A stretch of 64,000 nucleotides of DNA from Streptococcus sanguinis (lineage in GTDB: Bacteria; Bacillota; Bacilli; Lactobacillales; Streptococcaceae): contig CP040556.1 of NCBI GenBank assembly GCA_013378335.1, positions 1,054,001 to 1,118,000 on the forward strand. The letters are read 5' to 3'. The translations under genes and the position numbers were made by a program. Below the pieces are notes generated by a model. The model had not been told where the DNA came from. It was given only the letters and a program-made list of their open reading frames with translations, and made no database searches. Every line of letters begins with the position of its first letter. Within the stretch, counting starts at the first letter, position 1. This document shows, piece by piece, positions 27,937 through 36,497 of this stretch.

Positions 27937-28227
27937 ATGAAATTTTTTGTTACCAATCCCAATAATGATTTTGCAGAAACACCTGTGCAAGAAGAAGGCA
28001 GAATCATCCATCATCTGCATCTTGCTAAAGGAAAAGAAGTTCCAGAGCACAGTGCTGATGCACTAGTAACAGTCGTTTGTTTATCAGGAAATGTAAGCTT
28101 TTCTGCTGGAGAGCATACTGTACGGCTAGTGGCAGGTTCCTTTCTAACGATGGAGCCCAATGAGCTACACAGCCTAGTTGGAGAAGAAGATAGCCACCTC
28201 TTGGTTATCAAACAACTAAAATATTAA
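27937..28227 (+). CDS. Small cupin-domain protein
   Basis: 96 residues forming one cupin barrel: HLAKGKEVPEHSADALVTVV supplies motif 1 and GSFLTMEPNELHSL motif 2. GGAGG precedes the ATG. Cupins of this size bind metals or small ligands; no specific role can be stated. It lies 32 bases after the carboxypeptidase and ends at a terminator. Confidence 0.85.
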   Translation: MKFFVTNPNNDFAETPVQEEGRIIHHLHLAKGKEVPEHSADALVTVVCLSGNVSFSAGEHTVRLVAGSFLTMEPNELHSLVGEEDSHLLVIKQLKY

Positions 28228-28235
28228 TAAATTCA

Positions 28236-28274
28236 AAATACTAGAAGCTGGAATAAATGCTTCTAGTATTTTTT
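28236..28274 (+). terminator. Terminator after cupin gene
   Basis: ATACTAGAAGC and GCTTCTAGTAT form an 11-bp stem with a short loop and a following T6 run. Confidence 0.85.
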
Positions 28275-28349
28275 ACTACTTTTTAACACTTATTCATTTC
28301 TGTACATAAAAACCCATAAGCAAAAAAATCGCTAACAGATTCTTTTATT

Positions 28350-28410
28350 CTTAAAATAAACTTAAGATATGCTTAAAAAAGGCTTAAGATAAGCTTAAAA
28401 TAAACTTAAA
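28350..28410. promoter_or_regulatory. Six CTTAAR boxes at exact 11-bp spacing
   Basis: Hexamers CTTAAA/CTTAAG start at 28350, 28361, 28372, 28383, 28394 and 28405, each separated by five bases. Direct TTAAG-N5-TTAAG repeats are the known binding pattern of CiaR in streptococci, which normally uses two boxes. Six boxes on one helix face suggest cooperative binding of a response-regulator dimer array controlling the tyrosine-rich gene downstream. Confidence 0.7.
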
Positions 28411-28455
28411 TAAAAAAACAGAATGATAGGGAGTGGATTTTCTATAAATAAACAA

Positions 28456-28483
28456 CAAAAATAATTTACACAATGTAAACCAA
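28456..28483. repeat. Long regulatory repeat, copy 1 (TTTACACAATGTAAAC)
   Basis: A segment of about 28 bases whose core TTTACACAATGTAAA is a dyad, nearly repeated at 28595-28622. A TTAGTTCGT half-site follows near 28506. Probably an operator of an unknown regulator. Confidence 0.55.
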
Positions 28484-28594
28484 ATTATAAACTTTTTTAT
28501 ATTAATTTAGTTCGTCAATAAGAAGATTATATGGATTTTCATAGATAGAAAACAGGATAACGAACAAAAATACGAACTATAAAAAATTACCCAT

Positions 28595-28622
28595 AAAAAT
28601 AATTTACACATTGTTAACCAAA
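28595..28622. repeat. Long regulatory repeat, copy 2 (TTTACACATTGTTAAC)
   Basis: Same orientation as copy 1, 139 bases away, directly upstream of the -35 box at 28627. Between the copies lie inverted TAGTTCGT/ACGAACTA sites, the second near 28572. The position suggests control of the promoter. Confidence 0.55.
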
Positions 28623-28626
28623 ATAC

Positions 28627-28655
28627 TTGCATTCAAAAATTTCTTGTGCTATAAT
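28627..28655 (+). promoter_or_regulatory. Promoter of the tyrosine-rich protein gene
   Basis: TTGCAT (28627-28632) and TATAAT (28650-28655) with 17-base spacing and a TGTGC extended -10. Start expected near 28662, giving a leader of about 270 nt with a TCACTAACTAGTGA hairpin (around 28768) and a GC-rich palindrome with T6 (around 28825). No other gene is visible between 28275 and 28931. Confidence 0.75.
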
Positions 28656-28931
28656 TCATCTCGAGGGTGAGATATGCATAAAAAAGTATTTTTTAGCATA
28701 TTGACTGCTTGCTTTCTTAAACAAATGATATAAAAACATTTATGGTGCAGCCTTTATTTAGGTGGATTCACTAACTAGTGATTCGAGTTTTTACCATTTG
28801 CTAAAGATGGAGTGGTCAGCTGCCAGCTGGCGTTTTTTCGAGAAATTCTTTTTTATGAAGTTGTGCACAAAATATAAATTCCCCCCACAAAAATATGAAG
28901 TGATGTTGGTCACTTTGGAGGTTTAATTAAT

Positions 28932-30890
28932 ATGAACAATCGTTTCAGACTCTTATCAAGATCTGTTGTGGCTGCTGCAGCTCTTATTCCAGCAATCGCT
29001 GCTGCGAATAATGTTGAAGCACAAGATTATGGCTATGGTTATAATTACTATCAACCAGGCTATAATTACTGGAATGGCGGCTATAACAATTATAATTATG
29101 GTTACAATAACTATTATTATCCAAGCTATAATAATTGGAACTATGGTTACAACAATTATAACTATGGTTACAATAACTACAATTATGGCTATAACAATTA
29201 TAACTACGGATATAACTATGGTTACAATGGCTATAATTACGACTATGGTTATAATAACCATTATCCAGGCTATAACAACTGGAATTACAACTATAGCAAC
29301 AATTATGGCTATAATGGTTGGAATAACTACAACAATCTGGCAAATGATGAGAACTATATTTACTGGAATGGTAACCATTACTACCGTATGACGGATGGTT
29401 CTTACCGTATCTATCGTGATGGTGAGTGGAAGCCACTGACAAATACTAACAATAACAGCACATCCAATAACAACTTGGAAAACGATCCGCATTATCGTTA
29501 TGAAAATGGTTATCATTACTATGTATTAGATAATGGAGACTATTACTACTATAAAAATGGTAAGTGGGTGTTTGTTAAGGATTCTGCTGATAACTCAACT
29601 AATCCAACAACTCCAAGCCAGCCGGAAGAACCTAAACCAGAAGTTCCAACTCCGACACCAGCGGAACCAGAGCAACCAACTCCAGCTCCAAATGATAGAC
29701 CGGAACAACCAACAACTCCAGCAGAACCAAAACCAGAGGTACCAAGCCAACCAGAAACTCCAAGTGTTGATTTGCCAGAAAATCCTCCAATTAACGGTGC
29801 AGAAGGTGAGTTTGATCCATTTGCTCCGAAACCAGAGCAACCAGCAGAACCAAAACCAGAAACTCCGACAACACCTGCTGTGCCAGAGACTCCTGGTTTG
29901 GTAACGACTGATAAACCAAGTGAAGATCAAATCCCGTCATACGTTGAAAAACCTGCAGAAGGTCTTGAGCATTTAGCATGGGCACCAAATGGACAAACTC
30001 CAAAATTGGTTTACCCACCAGGAAAACCAGGTGATAAAGCCCTTGAGAATGATAAAAATTACTACTTCGATGGTAGTACACACTACTATTATGTACCATC
30101 TAACACAGAGCGTACAGGTTATTCAGCATACTGGAAGTGGATTGGACAAAAATGGAAACTGCAAGGTATGACTGATCCAAACGATCCAGGTGTTGATCCA
30201 AAACTTCACGAAAACACTGCTGATGATGAATACATGTACAGTGATAAAGACTCTAGCGTGAAATTGTACTCAACTAACCTAGTGACAACTGCTAAAGCAG
30301 GTCAACCGCTGCCATTCAAAAACGTTGAAGAATTCAAGAACTATGTTATCGAAAAGATGAATCCTAAGTTCCTTGATAACGCAGGATGGGATGCCAAAGT
30401 TGAGTGGGAAATCGAAGATCCAGAAATCTTTGAGAATACTAAAGAAAACCCATATGCTAAGGATTATGTCTTGATTGCAAACCTTAAGAGTGGTGTTGAG
30501 GACAAGAAATACAGTGATGTAGAATTTGGTTATGTGAAGTTTGTTTACCGTGTTGAAGCAACAAACGATACAAACTATGACTATGTTTCAAAAGCTAAAG
30601 AAGCTTTCGCTAAAATCAATGAAGAGCGTAAAGCTCAAGGTTTGAAAGAGTTGACTTGGTCAGAGGACATTTATCAAAATCAAGCACTTCCAAAAGTAAA
30701 TGAAATCTCACGTCAATACGATAGCTCAGGCTTTGTTGGACGTCGTGATGAAGATGCATCTGTTGTCGTTAAGAAATGGGCTAACAGCGGTTTGAGAGAA
30801 TTGCTCCTTGATCCTAACGTAACTGAAGGTGCAGTAGCGACAGTTGTAGACGGAAACGGTGTTTACTACTGGGCTTACAGCTATAAATAA
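28932..30890 (+). CDS. Secreted tyrosine/asparagine-rich repeat protein with CAP-like C-terminus
   Basis: 652 residues. The signal peptide (1-30, ends near VEAQ) is followed by about 105 residues made almost only of Tyr, Asn, Gly and Trp in short repeats such as YNNYNYGYN (33-137). Next come two short WNGNHYYR / KNGKWVF modules, a Pro/Glu/Thr-rich linker (about 220-340), another YYFDGSTHYYY module and a C-terminal domain with NEERKAQGLKELTWSEDIY and GNGVYYWAYSYK that resembles a CAP/SCP domain. There is no LPXTG or membrane anchor. GGAGG precedes the ATG. Likely an extracellular matrix or adhesion protein; no exact relative recognised. Confidence 0.75.
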   Translation: MNNRFRLLSRSVVAAAALIPAIAAANNVEAQDYGYGYNYYQPGYNYWNGGYNNYNYGYNNYYYPSYNNWNYGYNNYNYGYNNYNYGYNNYNYGYNYGYNGYNYDYGYNNHYPGYNNWNYNYSNNYGYNGWNNYNNLANDENYIYWNGNHYYRMTDGSYRIYRDGEWKPLTNTNNNSTSNNNLENDPHYRYENGYHYYVLDNGDYYYYKNGKWVFVKDSADNSTNPTTPSQPEEPKPEVPTPTPAEPEQPTPAPNDRPEQPTTPAEPKPEVPSQPETPSVDLPENPPINGAEGEFDPFAPKPEQPAEPKPETPTTPAVPETPGLVTTDKPSEDQIPSYVEKPAEGLEHLAWAPNGQTPKLVYPPGKPGDKALENDKNYYFDGSTHYYYVPSNTERTGYSAYWKWIGQKWKLQGMTDPNDPGVDPKLHENTADDEYMYSDKDSSVKLYSTNLVTTAKAGQPLPFKNVEEFKNYVIEKMNPKFLDNAGWDAKVEWEIEDPEIFENTKENPYAKDYVLIANLKSGVEDKKYSDVEFGYVKFVYRVEATNDTNYDYVSKAKEAFAKINEERKAQGLKELTWSEDIYQNQALPKVNEISRQYDSSGFVGRRDEDASVVVKKWANSGLRELLLDPNVTEGAVATVVDGNGVYYWAYSYK

Positions 30891-30947
30891 TAAGGAATTG
30901 CATTCTTAAATATCTGTGCTCTTAATCTTTGGTTGCATATAAACCAC

Positions 30948-30992
30948 ACTCCAAAAGTTGGATTTTAACCGTCTGACTTTTGGAGTTTTTTT
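30948..30992 (+). terminator. Strong terminator after the tyrosine-rich gene
   Basis: ACTCCAAAAGT and ACTTTTGGAGT form a perfect 11-bp stem followed by T7. Confidence 0.9.
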
Positions 30993-30997
30993 GTTGA

Positions 30998-32044
30998 CCC
31001 AATTTGTAAAATTAAGCTAGACAGAAAAAGCCATCTATGTTAGGCTCAGATAAACACCACATTTGTCTGAAAGGAACTAACATAAATGACCTATACTCAT
31101 CTTACCACAAACGAGCTTGTAATGATAGAGGCTTACTACAAAGAAGGTATAAAAGTTACAGATATTATAAAAGCTCTTGGAAGATCAAAACAGACCATCT
31201 ACAATGTCATCAACTATCTGAAAGAAGGGCACTCTGCCTATGACTACTATGAACGGTATAAAGTCAATAAGAAACGATGTGGTCGGAATAAAACAAGGCT
31301 TATACAATCAGAAAAAAATTTTATCCAAACTCATTTGGAACAAAATTGGAGCCTTGATGTCATTAAAGGAACTTATCCAGATAGGGTTTCTTGTTCTATG
31401 AGAACTCTCTATCGACTAGCAGACCGTGGTATTCTAAAGAAAGAGGATCTCCCTTGGAAAGGCAAAAGAAAACCAAATGGTCATAGCGAAAAACGAGGAA
31501 AACAAGCGTTTCGCAGAGATTTACGTGAGAGAGCAGCCATTTATCCTAATTTTAAGACAGAATTTGGTCATCTAGAAGGGGATACCATTGTTGGCGAGAA
31601 ACACAAAAGTGCGGTTATTACCTTGGTAGAACGCCTCTCAAAAGCCATCATCACACTGAAAACTAATGGACGGAAAGCAAGTGATATTGAGGTTTCCATC
31701 AATCAATGGTTGTCTCAAGTTCCCAGCCATCTTTTTAAGTCGATAACTTTTGATTGTGGGAAAGAATTTTCTAATTGGAAGTCTATTTCGAATGCGCATG
31801 ACATTGATATTTTCTTTGCGGATCCAGGCTGTCCTGGTCAAAGAGGCCTCAATGAACATTCTAATGGCTTATTAAGACGAAATGGATTACCGAAACAAAT
31901 GGATTTTACTGCTATTTCTCAAAATTATTTATCAGCTATCGCTGATAAAAGAAATAGAATTCCTAGGAAATCTTTAAATTATCAAACACCATACCAAGTT
32001 TTTCTGAGTTACTTGAAAAGTCTAACTTAATTTGACAATTTAGG
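30998..32044 (+). mobile_element. IS30-family insertion sequence (1047 bp)
   Basis: Terminal inverted repeats of about 25 bases with four differences bound it: left 30998-31022 (contains AAAATTAAGCTAGAC), right 32020-32044. It carries one transposase gene. It sits directly behind a terminator. No obvious target duplication is seen. Confidence 0.85.
31086..32030 (+). CDS. IS30-family transposase
   Basis: 314 residues: N-terminal helix-turn-helix (LTTNELVMIEAYYKEGIKV), then a DDE integrase domain with Asp in EGDTIVGEKH, Asp in FDCGKEF and Glu in GLNEHSNGLLR. Full length with no break, so the element may be active. The stop lies within the right inverted repeat. Confidence 0.94.
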   Translation: MTYTHLTTNELVMIEAYYKEGIKVTDIIKALGRSKQTIYNVINYLKEGHSAYDYYERYKVNKKRCGRNKTRLIQSEKNFIQTHLEQNWSLDVIKGTYPDRVSCSMRTLYRLADRGILKKEDLPWKGKRKPNGHSEKRGKQAFRRDLRERAAIYPNFKTEFGHLEGDTIVGEKHKSAVITLVERLSKAIITLKTNGRKASDIEVSINQWLSQVPSHLFKSITFDCGKEFSNWKSISNAHDIDIFFADPGCPGQRGLNEHSNGLLRRNGLPKQMDFTAISQNYLSAIADKRNRIPRKSLNYQTPYQVFLSYLKSLT

Positions 32045-32074
32045 ATTTTAAAAAGCAGAAAGAAACTTTCGGGC

Positions 32075-32099
32075 GCAAAAAAAGCACCGATTGGTGCTT
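32075..32099 (-). terminator. rpmE2 terminator
   Basis: AAGCACC/GGTGCTT stem immediately after the rpmE2 stop, followed on the minus strand by T7. Confidence 0.85.
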
Positions 32100-32103
32100 A
32101 TGA

Positions 32104-32346
32104 TTATTTGAGACCGTATTTTTTGTTGAAACGATCCACACGTCCATCTGCTTGAGTGAACTTTTGACGTCCAGTGTAGAATGGGTGTGAGTCTGATGAA
32201 ATTTCTACACGAATCAATGGGTAAGTTTCCCCTTCGAATTCAACTGTTTCGTTTGAACGTTTAGTTGAACCACTAAGGAACTGGTAGCCGGTAGAAGTGT
32301 CCATGAAGACAACTGGGCGGTATTCTGGATGAATATCTTTTCTCAT
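32104..32346 (-). CDS. rpmE2: 50S ribosomal protein bL31 type B
   Basis: 80 residues, [16 protein letters not shown] start and [18 protein letters not shown] end. It lacks the zinc-binding CxxC of the A form, so it is the zinc-independent B paralogue. AAGGAAA precedes the ATG. Own terminator. Confidence 0.95.
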   Translation of the reverse strand: MRKDIHPEYRPVVFMDTSTGYQFLSGSTKRSNETVEFEGETYPLIRVEISSDSHPFYTGRQKFTQADGRVDRFNKKYGLK

Positions 32347-32453
32347 TTTACAAAAATTTCCTTTCTGCCATGGTCTCTTTGCGAGCCATAGATTAGTTAC
32401 TTTGATAGTTTATCAAATTCTGGTTGATTTGACAAGACTTTTAGACTAATTTC

Positions 32454-33389
32454 TTACTTTTTTGCCAATTCTTTCATCTCGGTGTAGATTTGCTCTATTT
32501 CTTCTTTAGAAAATGCATTGGCTCCGCTGGCTAGGGGGTGCCCTCCGCCGTGATGATTTTTAGCAATACCGTTGATAGGAATAACCTTGCTGCGCATGCG
32601 GACACGGTAGTGACCTTCAGGTTGCTCAACAAAGATAGCCCACAGACCGACTTCTTCAATTCGTCCAGGTGCCCCGACGATGGCTGCTGTGTCAGCATCG
32701 GTCAGTTGATAGGCTTGTAAAACTTCCTGAGGCAGAATGACACGCGCAGTACCATTTTCATCTATTTCCAATTGCTCATATACATAGCCCTGCAGTTTAG
32801 CTACTTGGCGGCTGATAGAGTCCATTTTGCGAGACAAGGCTGATAAGTCGAAATCGTACTGGCGCAGCTTGGCAACTACTTCGAATGTGCGGGCGCTAGT
32901 AGAAGGATAAAGGAAGCGGCCAGTGTCGCCGATGATACCAGCATAGAGGAGTTCTGCAACTTCCTTGCTCAAGTCTAAGTTATTTTCAAAGGCAAAGAGA
33001 GCAATCATTTCACTGGCACTGCTGGAACTTGTATCTACCAGAGAAATATCTCCGTAAACCTCATCATCAGGATGATGATCGATTTTGATGAGGAAGTCGC
33101 CTGTCGTGTAGCGTTGGTCGTCAATCCTGGCTGTATTAGCAGTGTCACAGACAATGACTAGGGCCTCTTGGTATTCTTCGTCTGCGACTTGGTCCATTTG
33201 TGCCAACCACATGAGATTGGGTTCATCGTAGCCTGTCGCTTTGAACGTCTTTTCTGGGAAGTGGTACTGAAGCAGCTTTTGCAGTCCGACCTGACTGCCA
33301 AGAGCATCGGGATCTGGCCGCATATGGCGATGGATGATAATAGTATCGTATTCTTTGATCTTACTTAAAATATCATGATAAAGAGTCAT
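32454..33389 (-). CDS. DHH/DHHA1 phosphoesterase (NrnA-type)
   Basis: 311 residues with start ATG 33389 behind GAGG. Motifs are HRHMRPDPDALGS, CDTANTARID, the DHH triad (KIDHHPDDE) and C-terminal HHGGGHPLASGA of the DHHA1 domain. NrnA-type enzymes degrade nanoRNA and remove the 3' phosphate of pAp; some relatives split c-di-AMP products. Single gene, divergent from flavodoxin. Confidence 0.9.
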   Translation of the reverse strand: MTLYHDILSKIKEYDTIIIHRHMRPDPDALGSQVGLQKLLQYHFPEKTFKATGYDEPNLMWLAQMDQVADEEYQEALVIVCDTANTARIDDQRYTTGDFLIKIDHHPDDEVYGDISLVDTSSSSASEMIALFAFENNLDLSKEVAELLYAGIIGDTGRFLYPSTSARTFEVVAKLRQYDFDLSALSRKMDSISRQVAKLQGYVYEQLEIDENGTARVILPQEVLQAYQLTDADTAAIVGAPGRIEEVGLWAIFVEQPEGHYRVRMRSKVIPINGIAKNHHGGGHPLASGANAFSKEEIEQIYTEMKELAKK

Positions 33390-33494
33390 AAATAACCTCG
33401 TCAACTTTCTTTACCCATTGTAGCATAAGAGTTTTTATTTTTAAAATAAAAAAGATATGATATAATGAGAGCAGATTAGAATTTGGAGGAAACT

Positions 33495-33935
33495 ATGACC
33501 TTAGCAAAAATTGTATTTGCCAGCATGACTGGAAACACTGAGGAAATTGCTGATATTGTGGCGGATAAGCTAAGAGACCTGGATGTAGAAGTTGAAGTGG
33601 ACGAGTGCACCACTGTCGATGCAGAAGATTTCTTGGAAGCAGATATTGCGATTGTAGCGACCTATACCTATGGTGATGGTGAGTTGCCTGATGAGATGAT
33701 GGACTTTTACGAAGACTTGTCCGGATTGGATTTGTCTGGCAAGGTCTACGGAGTGGTCGGTTCGGGCGATACTTTCTATGATGAATTCTGCAAGGCTGTT
33801 GATGACTTTGATGCTGCCTTTGCTGCTACAAGAGCAGTGAAGGGGGCAGAAAGTGTTAAAGTAGACCTATCTGCGGAAGATGATGATATTGCACGCTTAG
33901 AAGCTTTTGCAGAAGGCTTGGTTAATAAAGTTTAA
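33495..33935 (+). CDS. Flavodoxin
   Basis: 146 residues. The FMN phosphate loop is ASMTGNTEEIAD, and later loops are TYTYGDGELP and GSGDTFYDEFCKA. A low-potential electron carrier. ATG 33495 follows GGAGG; the in-frame TTG at 33483 is rejected. It stands alone with its own terminator. Confidence 0.92.
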   Translation: MTLAKIVFASMTGNTEEIADIVADKLRDLDVEVEVDECTTVDAEDFLEADIAIVATYTYGDGELPDEMMDFYEDLSGLDLSGKVYGVVGSGDTFYDEFCKAVDDFDAAFAATRAVKGAESVKVDLSAEDDDIARLEAFAEGLVNKV

Positions 33936-33950
33936 AGTGATAGATAGATG

Positions 33951-33970
33951 AAACGGCTGCGGCCGTTTTT
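33951..33970 (+). terminator. Flavodoxin terminator
   Basis: AACGGC/GCCGTT stem followed by T5 just after the gene. Confidence 0.8.
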
Positions 33971-34059
33971 ATTTTGCGAAAGTGTTATTTTCTGACAATT
34001 CTCATGATTAGGAGTATAATGTAGGTAAGCGCTAACCGTCAGATAAAGGAGGAGTTCCT

Positions 34060-35442
34060 ATGAAAGAACGCGACTATGCCTTTGGCTTTCATGATGATGT
34101 CAAGCCGCTCTTTTCGACTGGTAAAGGCCTGACAGAAGAAGTAGTTCGAGAAATCTCAGAAATCAAGAATGAGCCCCAGTGGATGCTGGACTATCGTCTG
34201 CGCTCCTTGGAACTCTTTCATAAGTTACCTATGCCCGACTTTGGCCCTGATTTGTCAGGGATTCGCTTTGATGATGTTATCTATTATCAAAAGCTAAGCG
34301 GAGATCGGGCTCGCAGTTGGGATGAAGTCCCAGAAGAGATTAAGAAAACCTTTGACCGATTGGGAATTCCAGAAGCTGAGAAGCAGTTTCTATCTGGAGC
34401 AGTGGCTCAGTATGAATCTGAAGTGGTTTACCACAATATGAAGGAAGAGTTTGCCAAGCTGGGGATTATCTTCACTGATACGGATACGGCTGTTCAGGAA
34501 TATCCGGACTTGGTCAAGCAGTATTTTGGTACTGTGATTTCAAATGCTGAGCATAAATTTTCTGCGCTTAATAGTGCGGTTTGGTCCGGCGGAACCTTTA
34601 TCTATGTGCCTAAAAACGTCCAGTGCCAAGTTCCTGTTCAGACCTATTTTCGTATCAATGGTGAAAATGCCGGCCAGTTTGAGCGCTCCTTGATGATTAT
34701 CGAGGAGGGCGGTTCCATCCAGTATATCGAGGGTTGTACAGCACCGACTTACACAAGCAATAGTCTTCATGCGGCAAATGTCGAAATCATTGTAAAAAAG
34801 GATGCTTTTTTTCGCTATACAACCATTCAAAACTGGTCGGACAATGTCTATAACCTCGTAACGGAACGGGGGATTGTTGATGAAGGCGGTACCTTAGAGT
34901 GGATTGATGGGAACTTAGGCAGCAAGGTCAATATGAAATATCCGTGTAGCATTCTTAATGGCCGTAATGCAAGGACTTCTGTCCTCTCTATGTCCTTTGC
35001 CAACTATGGTCAGCACTTGGATGCGGGTTGTAAGGTCTTTCATAATGCACCCAAGACTTCCAGTACCTTAATTTCTAAATCAGTGGCCAAGGATGGTGGC
35101 AAGACAGACTATCGTGGTCAGGTTCGCTTTGGTAAGAATAGCGCTGGCTCCAAATCTCATATTGAGTGCGATACCATTCTGATGGATGGTGAGTCTAGTT
35201 CTGATACTATTCCTTTTAATGAAATCCATAATTCCAATGTCGCGTTAGAGCATGAAGCCAAGGTTTCCAAAGTATCTGAGGACCAGCTCTACTATCTGAT
35301 GAGCAGAGGCATCAGCGAAGAAGAAGCCACAGCTATGATTATCAACGGTTTTATGGAACCCATTACCAAAGAACTTCCAATGGAATACGCCGTCGAACTC
35401 AACCAACTCATCAACATGAGTATGGAAGGATCGGTTGGTTAA
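34060..35442 (+). CDS. sufB: Fe-S cluster assembly protein SufB
   Basis: 460 residues of full SufB type: [17 protein letters not shown] start, [31 protein letters not shown] with the conserved Cys, [20 protein letters not shown] with Glu/His. It scaffolds Fe-S clusters in the SufBCD complex. A TATAAT at 34014 and AAGGAGGAG before the ATG show its own promoter. sufC, D, S and U are not adjacent, which is unusual for a Firmicute sufB; they must be elsewhere or this is a second copy. Confidence 0.92.
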   Translation: MKERDYAFGFHDDVKPLFSTGKGLTEEVVREISEIKNEPQWMLDYRLRSLELFHKLPMPDFGPDLSGIRFDDVIYYQKLSGDRARSWDEVPEEIKKTFDRLGIPEAEKQFLSGAVAQYESEVVYHNMKEEFAKLGIIFTDTDTAVQEYPDLVKQYFGTVISNAEHKFSALNSAVWSGGTFIYVPKNVQCQVPVQTYFRINGENAGQFERSLMIIEEGGSIQYIEGCTAPTYTSNSLHAANVEIIVKKDAFFRYTTIQNWSDNVYNLVTERGIVDEGGTLEWIDGNLGSKVNMKYPCSILNGRNARTSVLSMSFANYGQHLDAGCKVFHNAPKTSSTLISKSVAKDGGKTDYRGQVRFGKNSAGSKSHIECDTILMDGESSSDTIPFNEIHNSNVALEHEAKVSKVSEDQLYYLMSRGISEEEATAMIINGFMEPITKELPMEYAVELNQLINMSMEGSVG

Positions 35443-35463
35443 AAAGGTCCAGTGGACCTTTTT
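35441..35463 (+). terminator. sufB terminator
   Basis: AAAAAGGTCC and GGACCTTTTT, a perfect 10-bp stem overlapping the stop codon. Confidence 0.9.
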
Positions 35464-35539
35464 AATCTGTAGATAAGAACCGAAGTCAGTCGGTTTACCT
35501 AGAGAAACTCTTAACGGGTATTTTTAGGTTGCGGATAAA

Positions 35540-35557
35540 CACTCGCTTAAGCGAGTG
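35540..35557. repeat. 18-bp perfect palindrome
   Basis: CACTCGCTTAAGCGAGTG. A related hairpin ACTCG...CGAGT with T-rich tail is at 35756-35778, on the far side of the MITE-like repeat. The pair may be remains of one terminator split by the repeat insertion. Confidence 0.5.
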
Positions 35558-35563
35558 CACTTT

Positions 35564-35730
35564 AAAAGAGTTTGGGACAAAAAGATTTCAATTTTTAAAA
35601 ATCTTAATTATTAAGCCCTTCAAATCTATAATTAAATGCGAAGAGCGAACAAAGCAGAATTCTGATTACCAGAAAACTAGTTTTGTTCGCTTTTTATATT
35701 TAAGGCTGGACTTTTGTCCCAGACTCTTTT
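35564..35730. repeat. MITE-like intergenic repeat, copy A
   Basis: About 165 bases bounded by inverted ends (AGAGTTTGGGACAAAAAG left, CTTTTGTCCCAGACTCTT right) with an inner inverted pair GCGAACAAA/TTTTGTTCGC. Copy B at 38233-38396 differs at about eight positions. No coding capacity. Confidence 0.8.
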
Positions 35731-35859
35731 AATATTTAGATAGGGACTCGTCTTTGCGAGTTTTCTTTTAATCACGGTACTTGTAGCTTTTTATTTAGAA
35801 TTGTACTAGAAAATTTTACTATTTTTTGTTATGATAGATAGAATACAAGGAGGAAGTAG

Positions 35860-36123
35860 ATGACGTTAGAAGAAATCAGACAGGAAATTGATCAAGTGGA
35901 TGATGAAATCGTTGCCCTGCTGGAGCAACGCATGAATCTGGTTGGCCAAGTCGTGGCTTTAAAAAAATCAACAGGAACAGCTGTCTTGGATAGCAAGAGA
36001 GAAGATGTGATTTTTGCCAGAGTTGCGGATAAGGTTGAAAACAAGGACTACAAAGAAACAGTTGTTGCGACCTTTTCTGACATTTTAAAACGTTCGCGTG
36101 AATTTCAGAATAAAAATATCTAA
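35860..36123 (+). CDS. Chorismate mutase (AroQ type)
   Basis: 87 residues, all-helical AroQ fold: RQEIDQVDDEIVALLEQRMNL and VALKKSTGTAVLDSKREDVI contain the catalytic Arg, Lys and Glu positions. Converts chorismate to prephenate for Phe/Tyr synthesis. GGAGG precedes the ATG. Its stop overlaps the crcB start (TAATG-type), so the three genes to 36820 form an operon. Confidence 0.9.
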   Translation: MTLEEIRQEIDQVDDEIVALLEQRMNLVGQVVALKKSTGTAVLDSKREDVIFARVADKVENKDYKETVVATFSDILKRSREFQNKNI

Positions 36124-36497
36124 TGAAAGAAGTACAGAATTCGATAGCTGTGGCTTTATCTGCTATGGCAGGCGGTTGGCTACGTTACCAAGTAGCGCTC
36201 ATATCAGTTTTTGATGATTCATTTCCGCTAGGTACCTTACTGGTCAATTATTTGGGAACTTTTTTGCTAGTCTATATTATCAAGGGCTATCTTAGCAGTA
36301 AAGTTAAGTCTCAGTGCCTAATTCTAGCTCTTTCGACCGGTTTTTGCGGAGGTTTGACGACCTTTTCTGGTCTTCTGCTAGACAGTATCAAACTAGCAGA
36401 TTCAGGGCGCTATATGGAGCTTCTTATCTATCTAGTTTTAAGTGTAGGTGGTGGCCTTGCAATCGCCCTATGGGCCGGGAAGCAGGTGAAGTCATGA
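36123..36497 (+). CDS. crcB1: Fluoride channel subunit CrcB/Fluc 1
   Basis: 124 residues, four membrane spans. Fluc signatures are the early GGWLRYQVAL (R of the GAxxRY motif), LGTLLVNYLGTFLL (pore Asn) and GFCGGLTTFSGLL (Phe box). It exports fluoride as a dual-topology dimer, here paired with the next gene. A fluoride riboswitch is not visible upstream. Confidence 0.92.
   Translation: MKEVQNSIAVALSAMAGGWLRYQVALISVFDDSFPLGTLLVNYLGTFLLVYIIKGYLSSKVKSQCLILALSTGFCGGLTTFSGLLLDSIKLADSGRYMELLIYLVLSVGGGLAIALWAGKQVKS

Noticed and set aside
28956..29516. Minus-strand 186-codon frame, Ile/Val-rich, in the tyrosine-rich gene
   Set aside because: It is the complement of Asn/Tyr repeats; low-complexity antisense openness, no start signal.
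35478..35530. T-box-like leader after sufB (AACGGGTATTTTT)
   Set aside because: No T-box core sequence or specifier stem is seen and the next gene is not an amino-acid gene start nearby; a small AACCGA/TCGGTT hairpin is all that is present.
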